A stretch of DNA of 6,636 nucleotides from positions 1-6,636 of the forward strand of contig VBKD01000020.1 in the NCBI GenBank assembly GCA_005888075.1, given 5' to 3'. The position numbers were made by a program, and so were the translations under genes. A model generated the notes under the pieces. The model worked only from the letters and a program-made list of their open reading frames with translations. It had not been told where the DNA came from and searched no databases. This DNA is from Chloroflexota bacterium. Its GTDB lineage: Bacteria > Chloroflexota > Dormibacteria > Dormibacterales > Dormibacteraceae. Below, piece by piece: positions 6,294 to 6,636 of this stretch (within the stretch, counting starts at the first letter, position 1; each line of letters starts with the position of its first letter).

Positions 6294-6636
6294 GTGGGAG
6301 ACGAAGCGGTGGCCCTCATGCCCCAGGCCGAGCTCGACGAGCAAATGCTCGCCGCGATGCGGCAGAAGATTGGAGTGAGCCTACGCATCGACCATTCGAT
6401 CAACAACGACTACGCGTCACGAATTGCAATTGCCAAGTTTGCCGGGGGCATCGGTGACATCAATCCACTGTGGACGGACGCCGACTACGGAAAGAAATCT
6501 CCTTTTGGCGCGCCTGTCGCACCGCCATCGTTCGTCATCGGGTGCTTTTCAGGAATCCAGTTCGGCTGGCCTGGCCTCGGGTCATTTCACTCCGAGTCCC
6601 AGCTGACCTTCGAACGACCGATCTATTGGGGCGACA
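6294..6636 (+). CDS. MaoC-like / FAS1-like dehydratase N-terminal domain protein (partial, 3' end outside window)
   Basis: The reading frame is open from GTG 6294 to the window end (114 codons). After an amphipathic start come RIAIAKFAGGIGDINPLWTD (43-62), PFGAPVAPPSFVIG (70-83), WPGLGSFHSESQLTFERPI (92-110) and a final GD. This is the pattern of the N-terminal hot-dog domain of MaoC-type acyl-CoA hydratases/dehydratases. Catalytic MaoC domains carry Asp and His in a GDxNPxH motif; here Trp60 replaces the His, as is usual for the non-catalytic half. A catalytic half should therefore follow in this protein or in the next gene. Alternative starts are GTG 6309, with GGGAG eight bases upstream, and ATG 6318. 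In the proposed pathway it would help hydrate the enoyl-CoA made by the acyl-CoA dehydrogenase. Confidence 0.8.
   Translation, partial: MGDEAVALMPQAELDEQMLAAMRQKIGVSLRIDHSINNDYASRIAIAKFAGGIGDINPLWTDADYGKKSPFGAPVAPPSFVIGCFSGIQFGWPGLGSFHSESQLTFERPIYWGD

Noticed and set aside
5741..6457. Plus-strand open frame crossing the intergenic region into the MaoC-like gene
   Set aside because: It runs through the palindromic promoter region and is out of frame with the clear hot-dog domain.

Overview
This is a GC-rich, densely packed bacterial window. It carries a catabolic acyl-CoA cluster of the kind common in Actinobacteria or other high-GC soil and water lineages. AT-rich promoters sit directly against start codons (leaderless style), starts include GTG and TTG, and the gene families resemble actinobacterial steroid and alicyclic-acid clusters. 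There are no RNA genes, mobile-element genes or CRISPR arrays.

Layout: positions 1-21 hold a short AT-rich promoter with an inverted repeat. A tight plus-strand operon of five genes follows (22-4764): a thiolase, a MenB/BadI-type crotonase, a BadH-type short-chain dehydrogenase (SDR), a 17beta-HSD4-type SDR and an acyl-CoA dehydrogenase. Every junction overlaps or is 1-4 bases wide. Converging on it, and overlapping its 3' end by 17 bp, is a minus-strand acyl-CoA ligase (4748-6250). A 43-bp intergenic region with a perfect 10-bp inverted repeat separates the ligase from a divergent plus-strand MaoC-type hot-dog protein that runs off the window end (6294-6636).

How the genes may work together (inference): the set parallels cyclohexanecarboxylate degradation. 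The ligase would activate the acid (AliA role), the acyl-CoA dehydrogenase would desaturate it (AliB role), a MaoC-type hydratase would replace BadK, the BadH-like SDR would oxidise the 2-hydroxyl, and the BadI-like crotonase would hydrolyse the 2-ketoacyl-CoA ring to a dicarboxylic mono-CoA. The 17beta-HSD4-like SDR and the thiolase would finish chain shortening. A terpenoid or steroid ring remnant is an equally possible substrate, because the thiolase resembles the FadA6 group and the genes recall the actinobacterial C/D-ring steroid set.

The points most worth a second look are: three promoters whose -10-like hexamer ends seven bases before a start codon; an Asp where acyl-CoA dehydrogenases normally carry the catalytic Glu; an apparent in-frame loss of about 35-40 residues in the ligase; and a double-hairpin palindromic element read in frame within the same ligase.
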